From: Granulicatella seriolae
Lineage (GTDB): Bacteria > Bacillota > Bacilli > Lactobacillales > Aerococcaceae
Reading direction: 5' to 3'
Length of the DNA: 64,000 nucleotides
NCBI RefSeq assembly: GCF_024543085.1
Contig: NZ_JANHNZ010000009.1
Span: 1 to 64,000, forward strand
In this document: positions 46,690 through 55,058 of the stretch, piece after piece
Layout: the number at the start of each line of letters is the position of its first letter
Numbering within the stretch: position 1 is the first letter of the stretch
Notes under the pieces: model-generated
Database searches by the model: none
Told to the model about the DNA's origin: nothing
What the model saw: only the letters and a program-made list of their open reading frames with translations
Translations under genes and position numbers: made by a program

Positions 46690-47484
46690 TTACAAATTTT
46701 TGTTCAGCTTACTTTTGTCTTCTCTATAGATGGACCAAGAAGAAGCACCAAATTCTTGGATTACATAATCTATTTCGCATATGGCCCACTGCTCGTGCAT
46801 GGTTTGTCCAAACTTGTTAAAACATAGCTCATCATTAATACAGTAGGTCCCATGTATGGGTTTTTAACTTGAATAAATAACTAAAACATCTCCAGATTCT
46901 ATCAAATTGATATCTGACTCTGTTAGCTTTTGGTAACCATATGTCTCTAAAAATAAAAATAGTGTATCACTAAACACCCAATTATTAATCAATTCTTCGT
47001 TGGTAGTTACAGCATACATGACACTGGCAAAACAGTTTGCTCCATGATTATTTGGAAATATATTATGGAATTTTTTTAAATGTTCCAACCCTTCTATAGC
47101 ATCAAGATCTGTTTTATATTCAGGGTCATCCCGTTGTTCAATAAACTTAGTTTTTGCTTCAAAATCTAAACCATTCCATTTTTTTATGGTTAATAATTCA
47201 TCATTAAGTACCATCATCGTTCCATTTTTGATAGATTCTTCCAATAAGGCCTTTTTAAACAACTCGTTGTTTGATTCATACCAACCTTCTTTTGTAATAA
47301 TGGCATAGTCAAACGTTATTTTCCAAGTAGCATGATTGCTTACATTGACTACGTTTGAGTAGTCAGAGTGATCAAAAAAATCTTTTTTAGGAATCACTAA
47401 AACATTCCGCAAAGTTTCTATATTGCCATCATAGAACTCCTTCGATATAAAAAATATATCTCTTTCTAATTGTAATGTTCTCAT
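46690..47484 (-). pseudogene. Papain-fold-like protein interrupted by a stop codon
   Basis: The frame from ATG 47484 gives 206 residues and ends at TAA (46866-46864). The same frame then stays open for 57 more codons to TAA at 46690. That extension is clearly protein-like: KPIHGTYCINDELCFNKFGQ. Residues NHGANCFASV (Cys) in the first part and PIHGTY (His) after the stop fit the Cys/His order of NlpC/P60-like hydrolases, where a GDVLVIYS strand precedes the His. The stop would remove the putative catalytic His. The family call is inference; the in-frame interruption is seen directly. Confidence 0.72.
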
Positions 47485-47641
47485 ACAATCTCCCCCTCCG
47501 CTTACACCGATAACATCTACTACACTTAAGTTTCTGTGTATCCTACTAGATAATCCTTGAATTTTTCACGCAGCTTCTCTTGTCATACATACCCAGTTTA
47601 ACATGGAAGTAGCTTCTTTAATAGCGAGCGAGGAGTACGAT

Positions 47642-47895
47642 GGTTGGGCAAAAAGTCCATAACGATTATTATTTATTTTTAAAGCACAAAAGAGTTTTGC
47701 GAAAATCTTACCAGAAATAACGGTGTAAAGCATAGCTGGCGTACAGTGGATGTTTCGGCTTCAGCCGATTACAGCCACGTAGACAGCTAAGCCAGTGAGA
47801 CCTTGGCTCACGGCGGTGCCACCGTTCTCATTTCTGATAAGATTTTCGCAAAACTCTTTTGTTTAAATAGCAGCAGGGACTTTTTGCCTAGCCCC
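47642..47895 (-). repeat. Hairpin repeat copy 6 (full length)
   Basis: Outer ends GGTTGGGCAAAAAGTCC and GGGACTTTTTGCCTAGCCCC flank inner arms 47688-47718 and 47830-47860. The inner arms pair with one mismatch and are the same type as copy 2b. It ends 11 bases from the stop codon of the cyclodeaminase gene. The gap 47485-47905 holds nothing else. Confidence 0.87.
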
Positions 47896-47905
47896 ATTCT
47901 TAATT

Positions 47906-48901
47906 TTAAAAATTAACTTCTACACCTTGACCATTTTCTTGGCATTTTTCTACGATTAGATGAGCAGTTACTACATCTAAGACGGCTGTTCCTACGGTTT
48001 TGAAGACTGTGATGTCTGAGTTACTGTGTCTAGCTGTCACTTTTCCAAGCGCCACCTCACCAAGTTGACCTTTCAAATCTTCTTTAGAAATCTTGCCCTC
48101 TTTCAGTGGTGTAATAATGTCACCCGCTTCCGCAAGCACACCATCATTGGTATCAAAGATAATACTATTAGCTTTGACTAAAAGTTCAGTCGGTAACTCC
48201 ATCATTTCCGGTGTGTAAGACCCAACACCATTTACATGAGCACCAGCCTTGATATCCGCCGCGTCAAAAGTAGGCATTTTAGACGTGGTAACTGTTGTAA
48301 CAATATCAGCACCTGTAACAGCTTCTTTTGATGTTTCGACAGCAATAATTTTAGTAGAGAACTTGCCATTAGCGTACTCTTGTAGTTGGGCACTAAATTC
48401 CTTACAACGTTCAAAGTTAATGTCGAAAACTCTTAGTTCCTTCAAGTCACGAACCGTCATCATGGCAATAGCTTGTTGGAATCCTTGCCCACCTGTACCG
48501 ATTAGAGCCGCAATTTCTGCATCTTTATTAGCCATTAAGTCTGTTGCAGCACCTTGAACAGCAGCAGTCCGTAACTGTGTCAAATGCGTACCGTCCAAAA
48601 CAGCAGATACGATTCCTGTTTCAGGATTCAAAACCACCATGGTAGATGGTACTGATGGCAAGCCTTTTTCAATATTTTTAGGGTAGACCGATACGATTTT
48701 TACGCCTAAAGCTTCAACTTGGCCGTTAGTGTAGGCTGGCATGTAAAGGCTTTGACCTTCATATTCTGTCACGTTAATATTGGTTCTTAGCGGTACATTG
48801 GCCTGCTCTTGACAATACATTACCAAGGCAGCCTTACTAGCTTCAATAGCATCCACCATGTTAAATGAGTTTTCAATAGCTTCTTTATTTAAAAATAACA
48901 T
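47906..48901 (-). CDS. Ornithine cyclodeaminase / mu-crystallin family protein
   Basis: NAD(P)-dependent enzyme of 331 residues. The Rossmann motif is ALIGTGGQG, followed by LRVFD. The substrate loop has LDGTHLTQLRTAAVQGAATD, and VNGVGSYTPEMMELP is a family hallmark. Members include ornithine cyclodeaminase, alanine dehydrogenase and ketimine reductases, so the substrate is open. ATG follows GGAGG. It is the last gene of a TrmB-TauE-cyclodeaminase cluster, with spacings of about 20 bases, which implies a shared substrate or product. Confidence 0.85.
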   Translation of the reverse strand: MLFLNKEAIENSFNMVDAIEASKAALVMYCQEQANVPLRTNINVTEYEGQSLYMPAYTNGQVEALGVKIVSVYPKNIEKGLPSVPSTMVVLNPETGIVSAVLDGTHLTQLRTAAVQGAATDLMANKDAEIAALIGTGGQGFQQAIAMMTVRDLKELRVFDINFERCKEFSAQLQEYANGKFSTKIIAVETSKEAVTGADIVTTVTTSKMPTFDAADIKAGAHVNGVGSYTPEMMELPTELLVKANSIIFDTNDGVLAEAGDIITPLKEGKISKEDLKGQLGEVALGKVTARHSNSDITVFKTVGTAVLDVVTAHLIVEKCQENGQGVEVNF

Positions 48902-48920
48902 CTAAATTCCTCCAATACTT

Positions 48921-49775
48921 CTATTTTTTCAACATACCATATGCACTATAGATTAAAATGAAAGCTACTCCCCATTGTAACATAGCCACATCTAGACTAG
49001 TCACAATAAATACGGCACAAAGCACTCCCAGAACCCCAAAAGTTGAGGTAAACAAGGTAATCTTACGGCTGTATTCGCCTGATTTAACGAATTGGATACT
49101 TCCTACAGGTACTGAGAAAGTTGCTGCACCCATCATAATTGGGAAAGCTACAGCAGGATTAAGTCCAAGTAAGTAAACAGTAATCATAGTTAACGCGTAT
49201 GATCCAATACCAATATTGTTTAAGGCTCCAAAGATAAATAGAGCAACAGCTGCAATAACTAATTTGATACCAGTCAAGGCTGTTTCAGTTCCGCCTGCTG
49301 GAAGAAAACCAAATTTCCCACCAAAAATAATTAGCGCAGCAATGAGCATACCAATCCCGATAGAAAGTTTTAGTTTTTGAGCAGGTAACTTAACCGCAAA
49401 CTTGGCCCCAAAATAAGAACCGATAACTTGGCTAATGATACACACAGACAGAGTCACGATACTAACTTCAATACTTTGAATATAAGCCAAAGCCATAACC
49501 GCAACAGGAATTGTACACTGTGTATTCAAGGTTCCAGGTAACTTCTTAATGCTAACCCAGTTCAATTTTGGGTAGAGAGAGGTACTAACGGCAAAATCTG
49601 AAATTCCTAACGTTGAGAAGAAGAAAATAATAGCACTTGAAAATACCAACCCAATCGAACTTGCCTTTTCTTTCATAATCTCACCTTTGTGAGCAATAAA
49701 GTCTTTGATTAAGACAAAAGCAAAATATGAATTCACTAAGACTACCAATATTAACAAAATATTTTTAACTGACAT
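48921..49775 (-). CDS. TauE/SafE family membrane permease
   Basis: Integral membrane protein of 284 residues with about eight helices in two similar halves, as in the TauE/SafE (sulfite exporter-like) family: GISDFAVSTSLYPKLNW in the first half and GALNNIGIGSYALTMITVYLLG in the second. These proteins move organic acids, sulfite, sulfonates or sulfoacetate, usually exporting them. Sandwiched between a TrmB regulator and an ornithine cyclodeaminase family enzyme, it may export or import that pathway's acid. Confidence 0.85.
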   Translation of the reverse strand: MSVKNILLILVVLVNSYFAFVLIKDFIAHKGEIMKEKASSIGLVFSSAIIFFFSTLGISDFAVSTSLYPKLNWVSIKKLPGTLNTQCTIPVAVMALAYIQSIEVSIVTLSVCIISQVIGSYFGAKFAVKLPAQKLKLSIGIGMLIAALIIFGGKFGFLPAGGTETALTGIKLVIAAVALFIFGALNNIGIGSYALTMITVYLLGLNPAVAFPIMMGAATFSVPVGSIQFVKSGEYSRKITLFTSTFGVLGVLCAVFIVTSLDVAMLQWGVAFILIYSAYGMLKK

Positions 49776-49796
49776 GTGACATCTCCTTAAATTTTT

Positions 49797-50585
49797 TTAT
49801 TCGTAAATATTTCTAACTCTTTCAAAATGATCGCCGTAAACTTTTTTCATGATAGGCTCATTCTCACCAATAATCTTCAAAGTATAGGCATCGTGTTTGA
49901 CGTACTCCTTAGCTAGCGACAACATAGAACTATTTTGCGTCCAAATAACATCACAAGAATCCCCAACAGCTCCAAAAAGTACGCTTTTATTATCACAAAT
50001 TAGATTAATCCAACGTGAACCCATGTCCTGCAGTTTCATCTCGGTAAAACCATGATCGTAATACCGTTTAAAGGGCAACTGGTTATCCGTATCCGGACCA
50101 AATAAAATACAGACAAATTTTTCAATTCGTTTTTCGGCTTCTGTTAACAATTCTATCAATTCCGAACTTAATTCTTGGCTCCAAATCTGAATATAGACAC
50201 TCTCTTGCGCATGATTCAACATATAAATGGCCTTTTCATATACGGTTTCCATGCTGTCTAATTTCCAAAGTAGGTTATCTTCCTCTTTTGGTTTTACCTT
50301 AGTCAAGTAAGAGTCTAAAGCTTTGAGATCATTGGTTGTAGAGTGTTTTAGTTTATCCAAAAATTCGTCAGATGGTAATCCTGAATAAAGAATCGGTTGC
50401 GATTTGTTAACTAGGATAACCCCTTTTTGTACTAAACCCTCGATAACATTGTAGACTTTCGAACGAGCAACTCCAGACTTTTTACTAATTTCGTATCCGG
50501 TCAGAGCGCCATGTTCCAAGAGTGTTAAATAGACTTTCGATTCCAACTCTGAATAACCAAAATGTTTCATCGTCGAAAAAATCAT
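49797..50585 (-). CDS. TrmB family transcriptional regulator
   Basis: A regulator of 262 residues. The N-terminal winged helix (about 5-70) has LTGYEISKKSGVARSKVYNVIEGL. The C-terminal region (about 110-255) fits the TrmB ligand/effector domain with a phospholipase D-like pattern. ATG 50585 is preferred since AAAGGAAA sits 8 bases upstream; the ATG at 50591 is too close. It is the first gene of the TauE-cyclodeaminase cluster, so it probably controls it. Confidence 0.85.
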   Translation of the reverse strand: MIFSTMKHFGYSELESKVYLTLLEHGALTGYEISKKSGVARSKVYNVIEGLVQKGVILVNKSQPILYSGLPSDEFLDKLKHSTTNDLKALDSYLTKVKPKEEDNLLWKLDSMETVYEKAIYMLNHAQESVYIQIWSQELSSELIELLTEAEKRIEKFVCILFGPDTDNQLPFKRYYDHGFTEMKLQDMGSRWINLICDNKSVLFGAVGDSCDVIWTQNSSMLSLAKEYVKHDAYTLKIIGENEPIMKKVYGDHFERVRNIYE

Positions 50586-50699
50586 AGGCATTTCCTTTCT
50601 TTAAAATATAGTAGCTACTCTAGTGACTACTATATATCATTGTTCGTGAAATTACAATCTTTTTCGCTAAATTTTTTTTGATCTAGAAAAATTTCTGCT

Positions 50700-50880
50700 T
50701 AAGGTATTAAAGTCTCCAGATGTCGGCTGTCAGAAATAAGGAAGCTGGCACCACTGTGAGCCTCAGTCTCCGAGCTTAACTGCCACGTATCTGTAATCGA
50801 CAAAAGTCGAACAGCTACTCTACGTCAGCCTTTGCACTGTTATTTCGGAAATATTTCTCGGGAACTCTTTTGTGATATAA
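50700..50880 (+). repeat. Hairpin repeat copy 7 (degenerate)
   Basis: Recognisable but eroded core (GGCACCACTGTGAGCCT ... GTCAGCCTTTGCACTG). The left arm (TCTCCAGATGTCGGC) and right arm (TCTCGGGAACTCTTTT) do not pair. The outer ends are missing. Confidence 0.7.
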
Positions 50881-50926
50881 AACTTTGTTTACAGGTTAAA
50901 AAGTTTTTTCTATCCCCCTAAATACA

Positions 50927-50970
50927 AATAAGCTAGCCTACATATAACCTCGTAGACTAGCTTATTCTTA
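50927..50970 (-). terminator. Terminator of the XRE/membrane protein operon
   Basis: AATAAGCTAG (50927-50936) pairs with CTAGCTTATT (50957-50966), 9 bases past the stop of the downstream gene. Confidence 0.75.
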
Positions 50971-50974
50971 TTTT

Positions 50975-51445
50975 TTAATCTTTATCATCAAATAATTCTG
51001 ATTCCATCTTTTCTTGTTTTTTCTTATTTAAAATGTAGAGAAGCTCAAATGTCAGAAAGGAAAATATGGTTGCAGCAATAAAAGTCACTAAAATTCCTGC
51101 CCACCCAATTCCAGTACCTAGTTTAAAGAGGTCCTTATTAAGGTAGGAGTTTACTATTGCCACAACTAAGCCTGTTATCAGACTGTTGATAATAATAATT
51201 TTTTGTCCAGATAGCTTTGAGCTAAAAACATCATTTCCCACAAGTATATTTCCAATAAGAATATAGGCAGTACCAAAGAGAAAGATTATCATCTCCACTA
51301 TATATTGTGAAAATGGTGCCTTAAAATAATACTGTTGTACTAGTACCGATACCAGCAGTCCTATCATGACGATTTGAAAAGCTCCACTGGCTACTATTCT
51401 TTTTTGACTAACGACTCTTTCATCTGTAACAACTTGTTTTTTCAT
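50975..51445 (-). CDS. Four-TM membrane protein (DUF6773-like)
   Basis: A 156-residue membrane protein with four helices (near 18-37, 46-67, 80-100 and 112-137) and a charged C-terminal tail. Its start overlaps the stop of the preceding XRE regulator gene (ATGA). This two-gene arrangement of a small Cro/CI-type regulator plus a DUF6773/DUF3796-like membrane protein is common in Firmicutes. The family call is from memory. Function unknown. Confidence 0.7.
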   Translation of the reverse strand: MKKQVVTDERVVSQKRIVASGAFQIVMIGLLVSVLVQQYYFKAPFSQYIVEMIIFLFGTAYILIGNILVGNDVFSSKLSGQKIIIINSLITGLVVAIVNSYLNKDLFKLGTGIGWAGILVTFIAATIFSFLTFELLYILNKKKQEKMESELFDDKD

Positions 51446-51642
51446 TGTGATTCCTCCCAGAATAGATCATTTAATGTTTTTCCGAGTACCTTACAGATAG
51501 CAAGGCACAACTTGAGGGTCGGGTTATAGTTGCCCGCTTCAATTAGTCCAATCGTTTGTCTTGTCACACCAACTGCATTAGCAAGGTCTTCTTGGTTCAT
51601 ATCTAGTTCAATACGTGCAATCTTCATCTTTTTATTTTTCAT
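51442..51642 (-). CDS. XRE/Cro-CI type helix-turn-helix regulator
   Basis: A 66-residue single-domain regulator: MNQEDLANAVGVTRQTIGLIEAGNYNPT-type HTH, with NPTLKLCLAICKVL following, as in YozG-like regulators. ATG follows GGAGGGAA. It is translationally coupled to the membrane protein gene and probably autoregulates the pair. Confidence 0.9.
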   Translation of the reverse strand: MKNKKMKIARIELDMNQEDLANAVGVTRQTIGLIEAGNYNPTLKLCLAICKVLGKTLNDLFWEESQ

Positions 51643-51717
51643 CCAGTTCCCTCCTTACACTTATATTGTAATGAATAACACACTTAATGTCAACTATATA
51701 TTACATTATGTTTCATA

Positions 51718-51749
51718 AAAATAGCAAACCATTTTTCGGTCTGCTACTT
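51718..51749 (-). terminator. Terminator after the Fic remnant
   Basis: TAGCA.ACC / GGT.TGCTA stem, with TTTTT following on the minus strand. Confidence 0.6.
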
Positions 51750-51755
51750 TGATAG

Positions 51756-52277
51756 TCAATTATTATCCTTTTTAACTGTATCTATTAATATATACTTGCG
51801 ATTTCGATTCTCACCTTTAGTTACTAAAAAGCCTAGTTCAACAAGCCGAACTAAATATCTACGTGCTGTCCCACTAGATTTTTGACTTAATTGAGTAGCT
51901 TTGCATTCCCAATTTCTCCATGCACCTTTAGATATGGATAAATCTTTTTGAAAAATAATTTTTCGTTATCGTTCATTTTATCACTCATTTTATCGCTCGT
52001 TTTATCGCTCAAAATGATTGGTTCCGAATATTCTTCTCTACTTATATAGACATCAGAAACCGTTTGAAGAATAACTTCTAACATAAACTCAATGAATTTG
52101 CTTGAATCATTTTCTTTTCCACCAATAGCAAGCATGTCATAATATTGTGATTGATTTTGATAAACAATCGTCTCAATTGGTATCCATTGAAAAATCTCAT
52201 TCCATTTTGATAGGATCAGATTTTGCCAAAGTCTTCCCATACGACCATTACCGTCTGAATTTTTAGCGGTAAGTGAC
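51756..52277 (-). pseudogene. Fic family protein remnant (5'-truncated, frameshifted)
   Basis: The minus-strand frame begins without a start at SDGNGRMGRLWQ, the second half of the Fic catalytic motif HPFxDGNGRxGR. Its His and the upstream Fic core are missing; the preceding bases belong to the gap after the ABC-F stop. The frame runs to GEIGNAKLLN-stop. A shift of one base at about 51904 restores a winged-helix-like tail, GNAKATQLSQKSSGTARRYL, to a TGA at 51756. Both a 5' deletion and a frameshift show it is a dead gene. Fic proteins transfer AMP to targets; none is expected here. Confidence 0.82.
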
Positions 52278-52301
52278 AGTTTGATTAGTCAATTTATTGT
52301 A

Positions 52302-53762
52302 TTACAACTTAACCACCTTACTAGCATTACTCTCACAAAATGCTCGGTCGTGTTCTACAAATAGAAGGGTGATATCTTGTTCTTTGAGCAGATTCTCAAT
52401 CTGCATGCGTGAGATAACATCAATAAAGTTCAAGGGCTCATCCCAGATGTAGAGGTGGGCACGCTCTGACAAACTTTTAGCGATAAGGACTTTTTTCTTT
52501 TGTCCTTGACTCAAGTCTTCAATATTTTTCTCGAATTGGTCTTTAGAAAAGTCCAGTTTGTTCAACATAGCCCTAAAGATAATTTGGTCTAGGTCATGCT
52601 GCTTCGAAAAATCTATTAGATTGCCCTGTAATTGAGAGGTATCCTGCGATACATAAGAGATAACTAGCTGAGGATTCTTTTTTAGTAGACCTTCATAAGG
52701 AACGTCTTGCCCTAAAATTAGTTTTAAAATGCTGGACTTGCCACTACCATTTTTACCTTGGAGTGCAACTTTTTCTCCTTGTTCAATGGTAAAATTGATG
52801 CCTTCACAGACCAGCTTATCGCCGTAATGAATGGCGATATCGCTTAATTCAAGCACCCTCTTATCGTGAAACTTCAAGCTAACAATCTTCAATTCTTCTT
52901 TAGCTTCAATATTTTTTAGAAGTTGCGATTTTTTCTCAATGGATTTCTTTTGTCTGCGTTCTAGGTTTTTGGACTTTTGCATCATCTTAGCCGCCATATG
53001 CCCAATATGGCCCTTATCCGCCGCTCCTACTTTACTTTTTTCCACCTGGTCCGACCAGTCTGAAGTACGTCTAGCGGCTTTGGTCAGACGCTTGATGTCC
53101 TTTTTCAACTTCTCGTTCTCAGCACGTTCAAAATTATCCTGCATCTCTTTGTTAGCCCACCAGGATGAAAAATTGCCTTTTTGAATCTCAATATTGGTCT
53201 TATTGATAGACAAGATATGATCAATACAATCATCTAAAAACAAGCGGTCATGGGAAATCAAAATATAGCCCTTTTTCTTATTCAAGTAGGCACTGAGCAT
53301 TTTTCTGGCGTCTATATCCAAATGATTGGTGGGCTCATCTATGAGTAGAAAGGCATTTTCCTTCAAAAACATAGCGGCCAGCAAGACTTTGGTTTGTTCG
53401 CCATTGGATAGAGTGCCAAAAGGTCTGTATAGGGCATCATAATCCATATCTAGTAAGGACAGCTCACGCTCAATTTCCCAATCCATGGCTTGTGGGCTTA
53501 TTTGGCGGACGATGTCTATGGTAACATCATCCATGTTTTCAACTTCATAAGGAAAGTATTCGAAGGTAACATCAGCTGATATCGTTCCCTTGTATTCATA
53601 TTTTCCAAGCAGCAGGTTAAAGAAAGTCGTCTTTCCACGACCATTACGGCCGGTAAAACCGAGTTTCCAATTAGTGTCTATCTGAAAGCTAACTTCTTCA
53701 AAAATAGTATCGTAGCTACCCTCATAGCTAAACGTTAGGTTTGTTACATTAATTAATGACAT
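52302..53762 (-). CDS. ABC-F ribosomal protection protein (Lsa-like)
   Basis: Soluble tandem ATPase of 486 residues. Walker A is GRNGRGKTT and GKNGSGKSS, signatures are LSNGEQTK and LSQGQKKK, and Walker B is AFLLIDEPTNHLDIDA and LYIWDEPLNFID. The inter-domain linker (about 190-280) is long, basic and helical, as in antibiotic-resistance ABC-Fs. Overall pattern and length fit the Lsa/Vga-type group that displaces lincosamides, streptogramin A or pleuromutilins from the ribosome; actual resistance is not shown. A complex 360-base leader with small ORFs and a terminator precedes it. Confidence 0.87.
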   Translation of the reverse strand: MSLINVTNLTFSYEGSYDTIFEEVSFQIDTNWKLGFTGRNGRGKTTFFNLLLGKYEYKGTISADVTFEYFPYEVENMDDVTIDIVRQISPQAMDWEIERELSLLDMDYDALYRPFGTLSNGEQTKVLLAAMFLKENAFLLIDEPTNHLDIDARKMLSAYLNKKKGYILISHDRLFLDDCIDHILSINKTNIEIQKGNFSSWWANKEMQDNFERAENEKLKKDIKRLTKAARRTSDWSDQVEKSKVGAADKGHIGHMAAKMMQKSKNLERRQKKSIEKKSQLLKNIEAKEELKIVSLKFHDKRVLELSDIAIHYGDKLVCEGINFTIEQGEKVALQGKNGSGKSSILKLILGQDVPYEGLLKKNPQLVISYVSQDTSQLQGNLIDFSKQHDLDQIIFRAMLNKLDFSKDQFEKNIEDLSQGQKKKVLIAKSLSERAHLYIWDEPLNFIDVISRMQIENLLKEQDITLLFVEHDRAFCESNASKVVKL

Positions 53763-53838
53763 ATAGGTGTCCTCCTTTGTAAATGGCTTCTAACAAAGTC
53801 GGAGTCTCAGGCATTAAAATAGCCCATGAAATCAGACT

Positions 53839-53883
53839 TTATTGAAAAGTAACGTGTCTTCGTAAATTAGCAGCTATGCGCAT
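53839..53883 (-). CDS. Leader peptide, 14 residues (MRIAANLRRHVTFQ)
   Basis: ATG 53883 follows a very strong AAGGAGG by 8 bases. The peptide MRIAANLRRHVTFQ ends at TAA 53839, 76 bases before the ABC-F start. It lies after the leader terminator. Stalling on it would be a plausible switch, which is inference. Confidence 0.7.
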   Translation of the reverse strand: MRIAANLRRHVTFQ

Positions 53884-53910
53884 TGGACCAACCTCCTTGT
53901 CAAAATTTGC

Positions 53911-53955
53911 ATAAAAAATATGAGCTGCAAGAATGGACTTATTCTCGCAGCTCAT
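53911..53955 (-). terminator. Attenuator terminator in the ABC-F leader
   Basis: Arms 53941-53955 and 53920-53934 form a 15-bp stem with one mismatch, and ATTTTTTAT follows on the minus strand. It lies between the two leader peptides, so readthrough is needed to reach the ABC-F gene. Confidence 0.85.
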
Positions 53956-53973
53956 AAATATACTTGCCCAGAC

Positions 53974-54048
53974 CTATAGATAGACTGAGCCCAGTGGATC
54001 ATTTAGAGGAAAAGAATAACTTCTTGCATAAGCACACCAAAAAAGCAT
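53974..54048 (-). CDS. Leader peptide, 24 residues
   Basis: ATG 54048 to TAG 53974 encodes MLFWCAYARSYSFPLN followed by DPLGSVYL. It has no clear ribosome site, but AGCCCA at its start can pair with TGGGCT within it. Its end is 19 bases before the terminator arm, a spacing suited to translation-coupled attenuation. Confidence 0.55.
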   Translation of the reverse strand: MLFWCAYARSYSFPLNDPLGSVYL

Positions 54049-54089
54049 GGGCTAGTTTGGTTTGTTTGTACTTGGTTACCTGCAAGAAA

Positions 54090-54098
54090 TTACTTCAT
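54090..54098 (-). CDS. Minimal leader ORF, ATG-AAG-stop
   Basis: ATG AAG TAA (54098-54090) follows GAGGTGGGAAA, a good ribosome site. Such two-codon ORFs are known to trap or stall ribosomes in some leaders. It may be the true translated start of this leader; function is inferred. Confidence 0.4.
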   Translation of the reverse strand: MK

Positions 54099-54128
54099 TT
54101 TCCCACCTCAAATTCATTTGTTTGTTTT

Positions 54129-54157
54129 ATTATACTTGATTGAGGTTTGTGGTTCAA
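54129..54157 (-). promoter_or_regulatory. Promoter of the ABC-F leader
   Basis: On the minus strand TTGAAC (54157-54152) and TATAAT (54134-54129) are separated by 17 bases. Transcription would begin near 54122, giving a leader of about 360 bases. Confidence 0.72.
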
Positions 54158-54178
54158 GGAATTCTATGTTTTTGATCT

Positions 54179-54925
54179 TTACCAAGGCTGATTCGTTGGA
54201 CCCATGGTAAATTCGTTAACATTGGTATCTTCTGGTTGATCAATTGCAAAAGCAACAACATTGGCAACACGTTCTGCCGGGATTTCATAGACGTCGTAGA
54301 GGGCTCTCATATTTTTATTGGTATCAGGGTTAGTGATGCTATCGACTAATTCTGATTGAACCGCTGCTGGATAGATGGTTGCGGTTCGGATATTGGTTCC
54401 CTCTTGAGCAGACTCCATACGTAGTACTTCCATTAAATCTCTAACAGCCCATTTTGTAGCGCCATATACAGCTCCTCCTGGATAAGCTTTTAGACCTGCT
54501 ACGGATGAGGTTGTAATCACATGTCCGGATTTTTGAGCTGTAAATTCTGGTAGGACGGCTGCGATACCGTTAAGAACACCTTTAATATTGACATCAATCA
54601 TGGCATCCCAGTTATCTTGTTCTAAGGCGGATAGAGGTGCATTAGGCATGAGTCCAGCGTTAAGGAAGATTACATCAACTTTACCAAAACTTGTTTTTGC
54701 CAGTTCCACTAGAGAAAGATTATCTTCCCGTTTAACAACATCAGTCACCTGATAAACCGCATGCCCACCCTCAGCTGAAATCTTGTCCACGATAGCTTTT
54801 AGTTTGTCCTCACGGCGAGCCCCTAATACTACCTTTGCCCCTTCTTTTGCCAACTTGTAAGCAGTCGCTTCTCCAATTCCTGATGAAGCGCCAGTAATAA
54901 TTACTACCTTATCTTTGATTGTCAT
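54179..54925 (-). CDS. Short-chain dehydrogenase/reductase (SDR)
   Basis: Classical SDR oxidoreductase of 248 residues. The NAD(P)-binding motif is TGASSGIGEA, followed by LNAGLMPN. The catalytic Ser is in TTSSVAG and the YxxxK motif is YGATKWAV, with the conserved Asn in DVNIKGVLNG. The basic ARRED after beta-2 suggests NADPH. The substrate is unknown. It is divergent from the LysR gene 130 bases away, which probably regulates it. Confidence 0.9.
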   Translation of the reverse strand: MTIKDKVVIITGASSGIGEATAYKLAKEGAKVVLGARREDKLKAIVDKISAEGGHAVYQVTDVVKREDNLSLVELAKTSFGKVDVIFLNAGLMPNAPLSALEQDNWDAMIDVNIKGVLNGIAAVLPEFTAQKSGHVITTSSVAGLKAYPGGAVYGATKWAVRDLMEVLRMESAQEGTNIRTATIYPAAVQSELVDSITNPDTNKNMRALYDVYEIPAERVANVVAFAIDQPEDTNVNEFTMGPTNQPW

Positions 54926-55058
54926 CGAATTCTCCTCCTGCTTGTTTTTGATGTCTTTAGTATAAGGTCAAATTCATTCTATTACAAATAGTTATATTGC
55001 ATAATTACTATGCTTATTACCTATATCATGCTACTATAATAATAAAAGGAGTGATTGG

